Counted from the stretch's first letter, positions 49,414 to 61,716 are shown. The stretch is DNA of 64,000 bases from Haliea sp. (GCA_016704305.1 JADJAL010000002.1:186001-250000), one strand, 5' to 3'. Numbers and translations are program-made. Notes: generated by a model from the letters alone, not told the origin.

Positions 49414-49445
49414 GACCCTGGCGCTGCTTTACTGGCGCCAGGGTC
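49414..49445 (+). terminator. Strong hairpin after the PEP-CTERM gene
   Basis: GACCCTGGCGC (49414-49424) pairs perfectly with GCGCCAGGGTC (49435-49445) across a 10-base loop. There is no U-run directly after it, so it may act as an mRNA 3' stabiliser or with the terminator that follows. Confidence 0.5.
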
Positions 49446-49470
49446 CTGCTACACCACTGAAGTGAACAAC

Positions 49471-49504
49471 AAAACCCACCATGGCAACACGGTGGGTTTT
49501 TTTT
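49471..49504 (+). terminator. Rho-independent terminator, probably bidirectional
   Basis: AAAACCCACC (49471-49480) pairs with GGTGGGTTTT (49491-49500) across a 10-base loop, followed by more T on the plus strand; the minus strand also has a U-run from the leading A bases. It lies between the convergent PEP-CTERM and frdB genes and can serve both. Confidence 0.85.
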
Positions 49505-49556
49505 GGTTTCTACCTCCAGCACTAATTCGCGGGACTGCGCAGCCTCGCTACCAGTG

Positions 49557-50311
49557 TCAGAAACCTGCCACTGCCATACGTCGGCGCAAGAATGCGATTT
49601 GTGCAGCCAGCGGCAGGTTCTTGGGACAGGTATCCTCGCAACCCAGCAGCGTCATGCAGCCGAACACCCCGGATTCATCCCCCACAAGGTCATAGTAGTG
49701 CGCATCCGTACGCTCGTCCCTGGGGTCGAGGCGAAAGCGCGCTATCTGGTTGAGTCCAACGGCACCCACGAAATCATCGTGCATCCGCGCGGTGCCGCAG
49801 GCCGCCACGCAACAACCGCACTCTATACAGCGCTCCAGTTCGTAGATCTTGTCCGAGAGTTCTGGCTCCATGGGCTGTTCCAGGCTGTCGATGTCCACCT
49901 GCTCAAGCTTCTGCCGATGCACCCAGGTCTCCAGCCGTTCGGACATGCCTCGCATCCACTTGCCGGTATTCACCGACAGATCGCCTATCAACTCAAAGGC
50001 GGGCAGCGGTGCGAGTGTGATAGTTGGTGGGCAGATCCCCTGGTCAGGGTACGGCAGGCCAGGGCGGGACGACCGTTAATGATCATCCCGCAACTGCCGC
50101 AGATGCCGGCGCGACAGACAAAATCGAATTGCAGTGACGGGTCCTGCGTCTGCCTGATTTCCTGCAGGGCAATGAACAGCGTCATGCTGTCCGCTTCTTC
50201 CAGTTCGAAGCGCTGCATGCGTGGAATTGATTCAGGGTCCTGCGGATTGGCGCGCACGATCTGGATGTGCAGTGTGCGCCGCGCCTCGACGACGGGAATG
50301 CGGTCCATCAT
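49557..50311 (-). CDS. frdB: Fumarate reductase/succinate dehydrogenase iron-sulfur subunit, one frameshift
   Basis: About 251 residues from ATG 50311 across a break near 50042. The N-terminal domain has the 2Fe-2S motif CRAGICGSCGM with a further Cys in LACRTLT. The C-terminal domain has the 4Fe-4S and 3Fe-4S motifs (CIECGCCVAACG, CMTLLGCEDTCPK). Restoring one base at the break gives PPTITLAPLPAFELIGDLSV followed by NTGKWMRGMSERLETWVH, which closely resembles the epsilonproteobacterial (Wolinella) FrdB, not the usual proteobacterial SdhB. It carries electrons between FrdA and the quinone site. Its ATG overlaps the frdA stop. Confidence 0.85.
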
Positions 50312-52281
50312 TTGTCTCCCAGGCGCTGGTTGCGCGAGCGCAGATGTTCCGGCAACAGGTGCAGGAAAGGCATCAGCGCTGCCTGCCTGCCGTGCCGGTC
50401 CGCTTCGCCCAGCCCGGCCAGTATCGCCTCGATGTCCTGCTGAGCCGCGTGGTATCCGGATGATCGATATAGTCCCTGGCGCCGTAACCGCGCCATCCCG
50501 GCGGCAATTCCATCTGCATGATATCCAGAGGCTCGTAGGTCAACTCAGGGACGTCCGCGTTCGCGCCCGGCCATGTGGCCAGCGTGCGCCGCAGCCACGC
50601 CAGGTCGTCGCGCCTTGGGTAGTCGGCGCGGTAGTGGGCGCCACGACTCTCGGTGCGTTGCAGGGCCCCGCAAGCGACACACTGCGCCAGCTTGAGCATG
50701 CGCTGCAAGCGGTAGGCGACCACCAGTTCCGGGTTGGCGCCGGGAGCGCTGCTGCGTAGCGCGATATTGCTCGCGCGGCGTTGCAACGCCTGTAATGCCG
50801 CCACGGCTTCGCGCAGTTGATCGCCGTGCCGGAATATGCCGACCTTGTCGGTCATGGTGTCCTGCATCAAACGGGTCAGTTCGAAGGCGCTTTCGCCGCC
50901 GCTGCGGGTGGCAATCGCCGACAGTCGCTCTCGCTCGCGGCGGCCGAACGCCTCCACCAGCGTGGTGGATAGTTGCAACGCGCCTGCGGCGGTGCCTAAG
51001 AAATCGGCGATGCTGTCACCGACGATCATTCCGGCAACCACGGTCTCCGCGACGGAATTTCCGCCGAGGCGGTTAAAGCCGTGCATATCCCAGCAGGCTG
51101 CTTCCCCTGCTGCGAAAAGGCCCTGCAATTGTGGGCTTTGGCCGCGGTGGTCGGTGCGCACGCCGCCCATCGAGTAGTGTTGCGCGGGGCGCACCGGAAT
51201 CAGCTCGCGGGCCGGATCAAGGCCCGAGAAAATGCCGGCAGATCTCCTTGACCTCACGCAGGTTGCGCTCAATGTGCGCCTCGCCGAGCGGGCGTATATC
51301 CAGCCACAGATGCTCACCGAAGCGGCTGCGTGCGCCGTTGCCGCCTGCGATGTGTTGCTCCATGCGCCGCGCGATCACGTCGCGGGAGGCCAGTTCCTTT
51401 TTCTCGGGTTCATAGTCGGGCATGAAACGGTGATTGGCACCGTCCAGCAGCAATCCGCCGTCGCCACGGCAGGCCTCGGTGACCAGGATGCCGGCGGGGA
51501 AAATACCGGTCGGGTGAAACTGCACGGCCTCCATGTTGCCGAGGCTCGCTATCCCGGTTTCCAGTGCGATGGCCGCGCCCATGCCCTCGTTAATGACCGC
51601 GTTGGTGGAGACGCGGTAGATGCGGCCGAAGCCGCCCGTTGCGATGCAGGTCGCCTTTGCGACATAGGCGAGGAGTCCCCGTTCACCAGGTTGCACGATG
51701 GCGCCGCAGCAGCGCTGCCCATCGTGGACCAGGGCCAGCGCCTCCATGCGCTCATGCACCGGGATACCCGCCGCGATCGCCTGGTTGCTGACGGTGTACA
51801 ACATGGAATGGCCCGTGCCATCCGACACATAGCACGCCCGCCACTTTTGCGTGCCGCCGAAATTGCGCGCGGTAATGAGCCCATGCGATTCGTCGGACTC
51901 ACGGATGCGCTGCTTGCGGCCCTCCACCGTGATCTCCTGCTCGCCGCGCTGTACCCGATTCCAGGGAACCCCCCACGCGGCCAGCTCCCGTATCGCTTTG
52001 GGCGCGGTGTGCGTGAACATCCTGACCACTGCCTGGTCAGCGCCCCAGTCGCTGCCGCGCACGGTGTCAATGAAGTGGCTGTCCTCGTTGTCGCCGGCCG
52101 CGCCCAGGCAATTGCCGAGGCTCGCCTGCATGCCCCCCTGCGCCGCGGCGGAGTGCGAGCGCTTGGCCGGCACCAGGCTGAGAATGATCACGTCGTGGCC
52201 GCGGCGCTTGACGCCGATAGCCGCGCGTTGCCCGGCCAGTCCGCCGCCAATAACCAGTACGTCGGTATAAATTATTTGCAT
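50308..52281 (-). CDS. frdA: Fumarate reductase/succinate dehydrogenase flavoprotein subunit, two frameshifts
   Basis: About 657 residues across breaks near 51232 (one T too many in a TTTT run) and 50458 (one base missing). The N-terminus has the FAD Rossmann motif VIGGGLAGQRAAI and RSHSAAAQGGMQASLG, where the His is the covalent FAD attachment site. The substrate region shows QFHPTGIFPAGILVTEACRG and HYSMGGVRTD, and FAAGEAACWDMHGFNRLGGN is the later FAD segment. It interconverts succinate and fumarate. The C-terminal helical domain ends LPEHLRSRNQRLGDK. The gene order C-A-B and the 4-bp overlap with frdB match Wolinella-type quinol:fumarate reductase. Confidence 0.87.
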
Positions 52282-52284
52282 GGG

Positions 52285-53019
52285 CTAGGCACCCTCCCCT
52301 GGCTGGCGTTCGACGCCAGGCCTATAGCGTTCGCCCGCCCGGTCCGCATGCTCGTAGCCGATCGTCATGTAGGTGAGCAGGCTGGCGGTTCCGAGACACA
52401 GGAAGAACACCACGCAGCACCACATGGCGATTTTCAGGCGGGCGCGCACTATCGCCGTGTTGTCGCTGCTGAGTGGTCCCCATTTCATCGCCAGTCGGTA
52501 CATGCCGATACCGGCATGCAGGTGCACCGCGACCAGCAACAACGCATAAAGAATCCAGAAATTGCCTGTCCAGATACGATCCGACGACGCATACGGTCCG
52601 ATGTTGCCCGGCTGTGCGATGACGATGTAGAGGTGGGCGGACACCAGGAAGAAAAGGCAAAATCCCGTGACAACTTGCACCAGCCATAGCGAGGTATCCG
52701 GGTGGTGCATGGCATTCCTGTGGTGATGGAATTGCCGGTACTGGCGCGAGTTGGAAGGAAACTTGCGCAGCGCCAAAACGGCGTGCGCCGCGACCAGCAG
52801 GAACACGACTACGCCCACCGCAGACACCAGCACTGGATAAGGTTTACCAAACAGCGGCTCACCCTCGAACATTTTCGTCACGCGGTACATCGCATCCTTG
52901 CCCAGCAGGATGCTCGACTCAAAGAACATGTGCATCCAGACAAACAACACCAGCAAAAGCCCGGAGAGACTCTGGAGGACATCAATGCGCGCCGGCCATA
53001 CGGACTTCTTTCTCGACAT
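52285..53019 (-). CDS. frdC: Fumarate reductase/succinate dehydrogenase cytochrome b subunit
   Basis: 244 residues from ATG 53019 (MSRKKSVWPARIDVLQSLSG, AAGGGA upstream). An upstream in-frame start would add an unlikely 29-residue leader. It has five hydrophobic helices and conserved His residues in FVWMHMFFESSILLG, AAHAVLALRKFPS, LVSAHLYIV and AVHLHAGIGMYRL, as expected for the two-haem Wolinella-type FrdC. It anchors the complex in the inner membrane and exchanges electrons with the quinone pool. It lies 3 bp before frdA. Confidence 0.88.
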   Translation of the reverse strand: MSRKKSVWPARIDVLQSLSGLLLVLFVWMHMFFESSILLGKDAMYRVTKMFEGEPLFGKPYPVLVSAVGVVVFLLVAAHAVLALRKFPSNSRQYRQFHHHRNAMHHPDTSLWLVQVVTGFCLFFLVSAHLYIVIAQPGNIGPYASSDRIWTGNFWILYALLLVAVHLHAGIGMYRLAMKWGPLSSDNTAIVRARLKIAMWCCVVFFLCLGTASLLTYMTIGYEHADRAGERYRPGVERQPGEGA

Positions 53020-53240
53020 CGACGGGCAATCCCTTCTATCGGGCACTCTCCGGTACCGGGAGATCATACAGACAAAATCGACCGCACCCAACCTGATCTG
53101 GGTCAACGGGCGACTCCGACCTTTGGCAGTCGATGAGGGACCGGCAACTGCTTGACCAGTGTCAAGTCTAGCGGGCCAACTGTGAAGTAAACTTTTACGC
53201 TAGAAGGACGACATTCGTCGTTCATTGTGAGAGCGTAACA

Positions 53241-55689
53241 ATGCACTCAAGAGTTCGTTTCCACACCAGCCGGTGGCTGCTTATTTTCCTGTGCCTCGGC
53301 GCGTTTGCAGGCTGCAGCGACAGTAGCGACAGCAGAGATACGATGGATCCTCAGGGAGCCGATTATGCTCATAGATCTTCTGCCCGCGTCGACCCGCGGC
53401 ATTCTTCAGCTGCGTGGCCAGGGCGACACCGATCCCGCACTGGCGCTGCAGGCATCACTCGACGGCAATGCGCCATGGCGACACAACACCGTCGACATCC
53501 TGCGCTATTACTCCGCCGGCATGGACCTTGCGGCCACCGCCGAGCAATTGCTGCTGGCGCAGCTCACCCGTGCAGGTGACGAGTACGCGCTGCTGGCAGC
53601 CATTGGCAAGGAGGACGGCGAGGCGCTGCTGGACACGGCGAATCTGGCCAACGCCGGCCAGTACCAGGGGGTTACGCTACTGGCGGTGCCCGGCACGGCG
53701 CTATTGTTGGCCGTGCTCGACGAGAGGACATGGGTCATTGCGCCCCGGTCGAGTCTGGAGCAGGTCATCGATGTCTATCTGGGTACGCTCCCCAACATTC
53801 ATACCAGCGCTATTGCCAACCACCTCGACAGTCTCGCGGAAGCGCAGCCGATCGCTTTCGTCTATGGACTGCCGGCACTCTACAAGCCGGTAGTGCCGCC
53901 CGGCAGCGGCGCCAACAGCCTCACCCAGGCAACGGTGGCCAAGGGCGCGTTCAGCGTAAGCGGCGATACACTGTCCGGTCGACTGCAGTTCGTGAGCCCG
54001 AACGCGCAGGGGTATACACAGCGCCTGCAGGGGTTGTTGCCTGAGTCGAATCGAGGGGCAATCACCGCGATGGATGACACCGTCGCCATCGACCTCACCG
54101 GATTGTCCGCCGCCACGGATATGCGGCCGCTGCTCAAGTCATTGTTCATCGGCATGGATACCATCGACTACAACGAGGCGGTGATGCACGGCGGCAATGC
54201 GCCTTGGATGAACTTCAAAGTGGGCGAGAATCCCAACTCCATTTTCATTAACTTTGAGTTCACGGATCGCGCGGCACGCGACGCCTTCGCCGCGCAACAT
54301 TTGCCCGCCGGCTTTTCGCTCGCCCCTATTCGGATTCTCGCTACGGATGTGCCGCGCTATTTCCTGGTGCTGAATATCTACCAGTCTTCCGGTGGCCTGG
54401 TGGAAGGCGCGCGTGCGGAGTGGTCGGTGTTCGTCAATGACCCGGATGGCGGCGAGCCACGCTTTCTCGTCGTCCAGGCCGCGGCGGAGACAATCTCGGC
54501 TGACTCAGTGAATCTATTGACACTGCCCGAGCCCGTCAGCCATGCGCTGGAGCCGGATGCAATAAGCAGCTATGTCGGCGTTGTCGATGAGGCAACGAAG
54601 GAGGAGTCCCTGTATTTTTCCTCGCACATCAACTGGCCGCAACAGCAGGAGACGCTGGTGTCGTTTCATCGCGAGTTCGCCGCCGCGAATGACTACATCT
54701 TTTGGGGCAATGCCGTAGCGGATCGCGGACTGCACAACGCGACGGTACACAATCGCAGCGCTGTGCTGATCATCGGTAAGGAAATCACAATCACCGACAA
54801 GAGTCGCTGGTCGCAGTACATCCGGCCGGAGCCGGTGCATAGCGTGGTCTACCGCAACCCATTGGATATCGTCATTTCACCGTGGTGGAACCTGGACGCC
54901 GACTACCTGGACGTGACCGACGAGTATCGACAGACGCTCATCGACTTTAAAAACGGCTTTTACCCCTCGACAGTACTCGGCCTGGCCGAGGCGGCCATGC
55001 GCGGCGTGGGCTCGGCGCTTGGCGCATTTACCGACGGTGAAACCGTACCGACCACGCGCTATTACTTTACGGTCACTGACCCCGCCGCGCTGCTGGCGAG
55101 CGTCGACGCAGATAGCGGCATCGCACCGGTGGCGATCGCGCTGCATGACGGTGACACGCCGGATTATTACCTGAGCCTTGTGATAGAGGGCCGCACGGAC
55201 GATCCCTGCGGCTTGCGCGCGCAGTGGTCGACCTACGTGCTTGGTGAGAATGATCGACCGCGGACGCTGGTGCTCGATACGCTGAGCAGCGATGCCTGCC
55301 TGGATCCCGTTTCATTGCTCGGTATTTCCGCTGTGGTGGAGCAGCGTGTGGATGGAGACCAAATCCATACCCGGCTGGCATCGCCGTTCATGGAGTTTAC
55401 GGCGCAGTTGGATCTTTCTCGCGGCGACGTTGTACTGTCGGGCCTGGACTGGATCGAAGCCGGCGACTCCGCCTGCTCCCTGGGTGGCGTATGCGACTAC
55501 TTTTTCTACGACGGCGAGATTCTTGTCGAGCCTGTACTGCGAATCGGTGCGGAGGATGTGGTAATAGATAAACTGCGCACGCCGTGGGAAGATTACATCC
55601 GCACGCGGCCCACTGAGGTCACGGTGCAGCATGCCAGGGCGACGTATGCCACCAACCCGTGGAAGAACGTTAAGGTTTTTGGCCAATAG
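53241..55689 (+). CDS. Large lipoprotein with an internal duplication, one frameshift
   Basis: About 816 residues from ATG 53241. The signal peptide ends in a lipobox (LGAFAGC) so the mature protein should be lipid-anchored. The frame breaks near 53355, soon after the lipobox, and continues REPIMLIDLLPASTRGIL. The C-terminal two thirds contain two related units: one near residues 350-555 (APIRILATDVPRYFLVLNI...WSVFVND...DKSRWSQYIRPEPV) and one near 600-815 (APVAIALHDGDTPDYYLSL...WSTYVLG...DKLRTPWEDYIRTRP). No known domain was recognised with confidence; the units loosely recall acetoacetate-decarboxylase-like folds. It ends 21 bp before the BVMO gene, probably one transcript. Confidence 0.68.
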
Positions 55690-55710
55690 ATAATAAGAGA
55701 GGTCCGGCGC

Positions 55711-57552
<1,842 letters not shown>

Positions 57553-57606
57553 CGTCACAATATATCGATAGCACTCGCCCAATTAACGTTAGAGATAGGA
57601 GTCAGC

Positions 57607-58365
57607 ATGATGCCAGTCTGGTTGCAGGCGGGACTGTGGGGTTTGTTCTCGGGCGGGGCGCTTTTGATCGGGGCCGCGATCGGCTATCGGGTGAAACTGT
57701 CGCATCGCACGATCGCGGGCATCATGGCCTTCGGTGCCGGCGTGCTGGTTTCGGCATTGTGCTTCGAACTGATGGAGGAGGCATTCCACGAAGGCGGCTT
57801 GCGCGCCAGCGTGTTCGGCTTTGCCGCCGGCGCGGTGGTCTACAGCGCCGCAAACTGGGTGCTTGGCCTGTACGGCGCAAAGCACCGCAAGCGCTCCAAG
57901 GTACAGCACGCCTCTACCGAAGAAGCCCAGGGCAGCGGCGCGGCGATTGCCGTAGGCGCGCTGATCGATGGCGTGCCGGAATCGATTGCGATTGGCCTCA
58001 GCCTGCTGGCCGGCCCCGGGGTCAGCCTGGTCACCGTCGCGGCCATCTTTATCTCCAACATCCCCGAGGGCATCTCCAGCGCGGCGGGCATGAAGCGCAG
58101 CGGGCGCTCGGCGGCGTTCATCTTCGGCACCTGGGGAGCGATCGCACTGGTCTCGGGGCTGGCCGCGCTGGTCGGTTACAGCATCTTCGACGGCTTCTCG
58201 CACGAGACGCGCGCGGCCACCACCGCCATCGCGGCGGGCGCCATCCTGGCGATGATCGCCGATACGATGCTCCCGGAAGCATTCGAGGGTGCGCATAACC
58301 TGTCGGGCCTGATCACCGCGGCCGGATTCCTGTGCGCGTTTGCACTGTCGATGACGGCGTCCTGA
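57607..58365 (+). CDS. ZIP-family metal transporter
   Basis: 252 residues, intact, from ATG 57607 with GGAG before it (a second ATG follows). Seven or eight hydrophobic helices. Helices IV and V carry the ZIP signatures LIDGVPESIAIG and SNIPEGISSA, whose acidic, Pro and Gly residues form the metal path; the usual His of helix IV is Asp here. A polar, basic loop (KHRKRSKVQHAS) separates the halves. It should import a divalent metal such as zinc or iron across the inner membrane. Confidence 0.85.
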   Translation: MMPVWLQAGLWGLFSGGALLIGAAIGYRVKLSHRTIAGIMAFGAGVLVSALCFELMEEAFHEGGLRASVFGFAAGAVVYSAANWVLGLYGAKHRKRSKVQHASTEEAQGSGAAIAVGALIDGVPESIAIGLSLLAGPGVSLVTVAAIFISNIPEGISSAAGMKRSGRSAAFIFGTWGAIALVSGLAALVGYSIFDGFSHETRAATTAIAAGAILAMIADTMLPEAFEGAHNLSGLITAAGFLCAFALSMTAS

Positions 58366-58577
58366 TGAAAAATGAAAAGCGCGTAACTGTCTCCAAATCG
58401 GCAATTGAGTTCACAGAACCAGTCAGGAAATCTATCCTGCCTGTTCATTCTTATGCCGTATACTCGCGGCCTGTCAGTAGCGAATAGATAAAACCTTGGC
58501 ACTAAAATAGGATTTTGCGTGAAACTATGTTCCTCGTTTGAATGTCAGTCGGGCGGCAAGCCAGGTTCTCCTTCACA

Positions 58578-60131
58578 ATGAAACGCGCGTTAATAGCCCT
58601 CATCGCAGCACTCGCGGGGCCGCTCTTCGTTCTGCACGCGGTTGCCGCTGCGCCGACACAAAAACCCAATATAGTGCTCATCGTCGCCGACGACCTGGGT
58701 TATGGCGACGTGGGTAGCTACGGAGCGTTGAAGGTCAAGACGCCGAACATTGACCGGCTGGCTGACGAAGGCGTACGCCTGACCGATGCCCATGTAGCTG
58801 CGACGATTTGCCAGCCGTCGCGCTACACGATTCTCAGCGGTACATACCCCATGCGGGCGCAGCGTCAGGGCAAGCTGATGCTCTCCTTCCATGACGGCCA
58901 AATCACCCTGCCGTCACTGCTTAGATCCGCCGGCTACCGAACGGCAGCTATCGGCAAGTGGCACCTGGGGTTCGGGCGTGGCGCCGAACCTGACTTCAAT
59001 GCCGAACTCAAACCGGGACCGCTGGAAGTCGGCTTCGATTATTTCTTTGGTCTGCCTAGAAGCCATAACGAACCGCCGTTCGTGTTCGTCGAGAACCATC
59101 ACGTGTTCGACTTTGATCCGCAAGACCCGATCCGCATGATATCCCCTGCCGAGGTTGCACAGCGCGGCCTCAAGGATTGGGGCTGGGGACTCAGCGAAGG
59201 TGCACAACGGGCCCATGCCGCACGCCCGCAAGATCGCATTGACCTGATACTCGCGGAAAAAGCAGTACAGTTCATCAGCAAGGCCAGCGACCAGCCGCTA
59301 TTCCTCTATCTGGCCTTCGTGTCACCGCATGTGCCTATCGCGCCAGCGCAGGAATTCAAGGGAACCAGCCAGGCCGGCCACTATGGTGACTTTGTGCAGC
59401 AACTGGACGCTGCTGTAGGCATCGTTCTTGAAGCACTGGAGACGCAGGGTCTCGCCGACAACACCCTGGTGATCTTCACCAGCGATAATGGCGCCGTGTT
59501 ACACATTGACACCCTCGAGAGTACGGGGCATCGGGCCAACGGCTCGCTGCTCGGCCAGAAGACAGACGCCTGGGAAGGCGGACATCGAGTGCCGTTCATT
59601 GCCCGATGGCCCGGACGGATTCCTGCTGGCTCGAAGGCCACGCAGCTGTTCGGGATGAGCGATATCATGGCCACGCTGGCTGCGGTGGCCGGCGTTGATG
59701 TCCCGAAAAAGGCTGCGCCAGACAGTGTCAATCAACTTTCTGTCCTCACAGACCCCGCCGATGCGCCTGCCGTTCGCACAGAACTCCTTACCATGGGGCT
59801 GGTCTACGGCGGCTACGCGTTGCGACAGGAAGAATGGCTCTATCTTCCGAATCAAGGCTCGTCGGGCACAACGGCGCCAGCAAAGCCAAAACCGTCAGCG
59901 AACGGGAACCAGGATTACGCCCGCCTCGGATTTGTAACGAGCGACATCAATAAGAAAGGCCGGATCAAGGGCGACGCGCCGCCCACGCAACTTTACAATC
60001 TGGACATTGATTTTTCACAGCGCTGGAATCTTGCGATTAATTATCCAGAGCGAACAGAGATGCTCGAAAAACGCTTGCGGGAAATCACCCGCAAGCCAGA
60101 GTGGACGGTGCCGTACAAACTCAAGCCGTGA
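58578..60131 (+). CDS. Exported arylsulfatase-type sulfatase
   Basis: About 517 residues from ATG 58578 (MKRALIALIAALAGPLFVLH), preferred over an upstream start because the signal peptide begins there. It has the metal-binding IVLIVADDLGYGDVGSYG, the formylglycine motif CQPSRYTIL (Cys type, C-x-P-S-R), GKWHLGFGRG, and TSDNGA with the second metal-binding pair. The active-site Cys must be converted to formylglycine by FGE or an anSME; neither gene is in the window. It should hydrolyse sulfate esters in the periplasm, perhaps of algal polysaccharides. Confidence 0.93.
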   Translation: MKRALIALIAALAGPLFVLHAVAAAPTQKPNIVLIVADDLGYGDVGSYGALKVKTPNIDRLADEGVRLTDAHVAATICQPSRYTILSGTYPMRAQRQGKLMLSFHDGQITLPSLLRSAGYRTAAIGKWHLGFGRGAEPDFNAELKPGPLEVGFDYFFGLPRSHNEPPFVFVENHHVFDFDPQDPIRMISPAEVAQRGLKDWGWGLSEGAQRAHAARPQDRIDLILAEKAVQFISKASDQPLFLYLAFVSPHVPIAPAQEFKGTSQAGHYGDFVQQLDAAVGIVLEALETQGLADNTLVIFTSDNGAVLHIDTLESTGHRANGSLLGQKTDAWEGGHRVPFIARWPGRIPAGSKATQLFGMSDIMATLAAVAGVDVPKKAAPDSVNQLSVLTDPADAPAVRTELLTMGLVYGGYALRQEEWLYLPNQGSSGTTAPAKPKPSANGNQDYARLGFVTSDINKKGRIKGDAPPTQLYNLDIDFSQRWNLAINYPERTEMLEKRLREITRKPEWTVPYKLKP

Positions 60132-60174
60132 ACAAGGGAACACTGCGCACAAGCCGCTTTACCCCCTGAAACAA

Positions 60175-60618
60175 TCACCCCGCCGCGATGATGTTGGGAT
60201 TGGTCGCGGCGCTGCTCGGGCCCTGCTTGTTGCGCACGGCGTCGGCAATGCGGAACATCGGCACCTTCAGCATCTCGACGAGTTCCTCGCTGGCGCCGGT
60301 CTGCTCCAGCGCCTTGTTCATGCACAGCAGCCACTGGTCGCGCTCGGCGGGGCCGATGTGGTAGGGCTCGTGCGGCGTGGTCATGCAGACAGTGCCGTAC
60401 TTCTGCGCGTACAGCGGCGGGCCGCCCATCCAGCCGGTGAGGTATTCCGCCAGTTTTATTTTCACCGGCGCGAGATCGCGGGCGTGCATCGCACGAATGC
60501 CCGCAGCCTCAGGCAGCGTGTCCATCAGGTCGTAGAACGTGTTGACCAGATTCCGGATGCCCTCCTCACCCAGGATCTGGAACGGCGTTTGCGCGCTATC
60601 ACTCACGCCAGTACCCAT
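60175..60618 (-). CDS. Group II truncated haemoglobin
   Basis: 147 residues from ATG 60618, which has GGAG 8 nt upstream; an upstream start would add an Arg-rich tail from another frame. It shows FYDLMDTLPEAAGIRAMH in helices B-E, LTGWMGGPPLY, the proximal His in PHEPYHIGPAERDQWLLCM, and the C-terminal helix. Group II truncated haemoglobins bind O2 or NO and are linked to detoxification or oxygen supply. It lies 55 bp downstream of the nitronate monooxygenase gene, same strand. Confidence 0.9.
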   Translation of the reverse strand: MGTGVSDSAQTPFQILGEEGIRNLVNTFYDLMDTLPEAAGIRAMHARDLAPVKIKLAEYLTGWMGGPPLYAQKYGTVCMTTPHEPYHIGPAERDQWLLCMNKALEQTGASEELVEMLKVPMFRIADAVRNKQGPSSAATNPNIIAAG

Positions 60619-60673
60619 GCCAGGTTCTCCTCTCGCGTTGCGCGACCTCGTCGCGCACCGGCGCGACAAGGCC

Positions 60674-61669
60674 TCACGCCGCGCTGGCCTGGCTGGCAGC
60701 GACGCCCACGATCGAGCGCAGGCGTTCGTTGATGATCTTCTCGGCATCGGAGACGATGTTGTGCACCAGTTCCTTGCAGGTGGGAATGTCGTTGATCAGC
60801 CCACCGCACATGCCGACCGTTACCATGCCGGCATCGATATCGCCCGTGCTCCAGGCTTTCTCCTGGTTGGCGCCGGACACGAGGTGGTGCACCTTGCCGA
60901 AGTCCGCGCCCTCGGCTTCCATGGCGGCCACTTGATCAGCCACCACATTGCGATACACACGGGCCGTGTTCTTGTAGCTGCGGAAGATCAGGCGTGTCTG
61001 CGTCTCGTCCATCGCGACGATTTTTTGCTTGATGCCTTCATGGATAGGCGCCTCCTTCGTGACCAGGAAGCGCGTGCCCATGTTGATGCCCTCGCAGCCG
61101 AGCGCGAGCGCGGCCACGAGGCCACGGCCATCGGCGATGCCGCCCGACGCGACCACCGGAATGCGCAGCGCCTGCGCCGCGGCGGGGAACAGGACCAGGC
61201 CTGCCACGTCGCCCTCCCCGGGATGCCCCGCGCACTCGAAGCCGTCGATACTGACGACGTCCACACCGATGCGCTCCGCACTCAGCGCGTGGCGCACCGC
61301 CACGCACTTGTGAATGACTTTAATACCCGCCGCCTTGAAGCGCTCCATGAACGGCTCGGGGCTGCGCCCTGCTGTTTCCACTATCTTCACGCCGCTGCGG
61401 ATGATCACATCGACCAGGTCGTCGTAGTTGATCGGCGTGGCCACGACGCCCACCGTCAGGTTGACGCCAAACGGCTTGTCGGTCAGCGACGCGCAGCGGG
61501 CGATCCCCTCCTCCAGAGCCTCCAGCGTGGGAAGCGAGAGCTCCGTCATGACGCCGAGCGCCCCGGCGTTGGACGCCGCCGCCGCGAGTTCGGGCGTGCC
61601 GACACGCATCATCCCGCCGCATATGATGGGCGTTTCAATACCTAACAATTCTGTCAATCGCGTTTTCAC
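60674..61669 (-). CDS. Nitronate monooxygenase (2-nitropropane dioxygenase family)
   Basis: 331 residues, intact, from ATG 61669. A TIM barrel with FMN motifs: PIICGGMMRVGTPELAAA at the start, GVNLTVG, VVSIDGFECAGHPG with the catalytic His, VVASGGIADGRGLVAALALG and GINMGTRFLVTKEA as the phosphate-binding part. It oxidises alkyl nitronates or related substrates with FMN and O2; some relatives are enoyl reductases. The start region carries a promoter-like TTGACA inside a palindrome (61717-61735), so a repressor probably controls this gene and the haemoglobin gene after it. Confidence 0.87.
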   Translation of the reverse strand: MKTRLTELLGIETPIICGGMMRVGTPELAAAASNAGALGVMTELSLPTLEALEEGIARCASLTDKPFGVNLTVGVVATPINYDDLVDVIIRSGVKIVETAGRSPEPFMERFKAAGIKVIHKCVAVRHALSAERIGVDVVSIDGFECAGHPGEGDVAGLVLFPAAAQALRIPVVASGGIADGRGLVAALALGCEGINMGTRFLVTKEAPIHEGIKQKIVAMDETQTRLIFRSYKNTARVYRNVVADQVAAMEAEGADFGKVHHLVSGANQEKAWSTGDIDAGMVTVGMCGGLINDIPTCKELVHNIVSDAEKIINERLRSIVGVAASQASAA

Positions 61670-61716
61670 TGGCCAGGATTCCTTACATAACGTAAATGGG
61701 GGGTCAGCCTAATATA

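Noticed and set aside
51232..52689. 485-residue plus-strand frame opposite frdA and frdC
   Set aside because: It crosses two well-conserved genes, and its composition is that of a codon-position shadow with many His, Arg and Ala.
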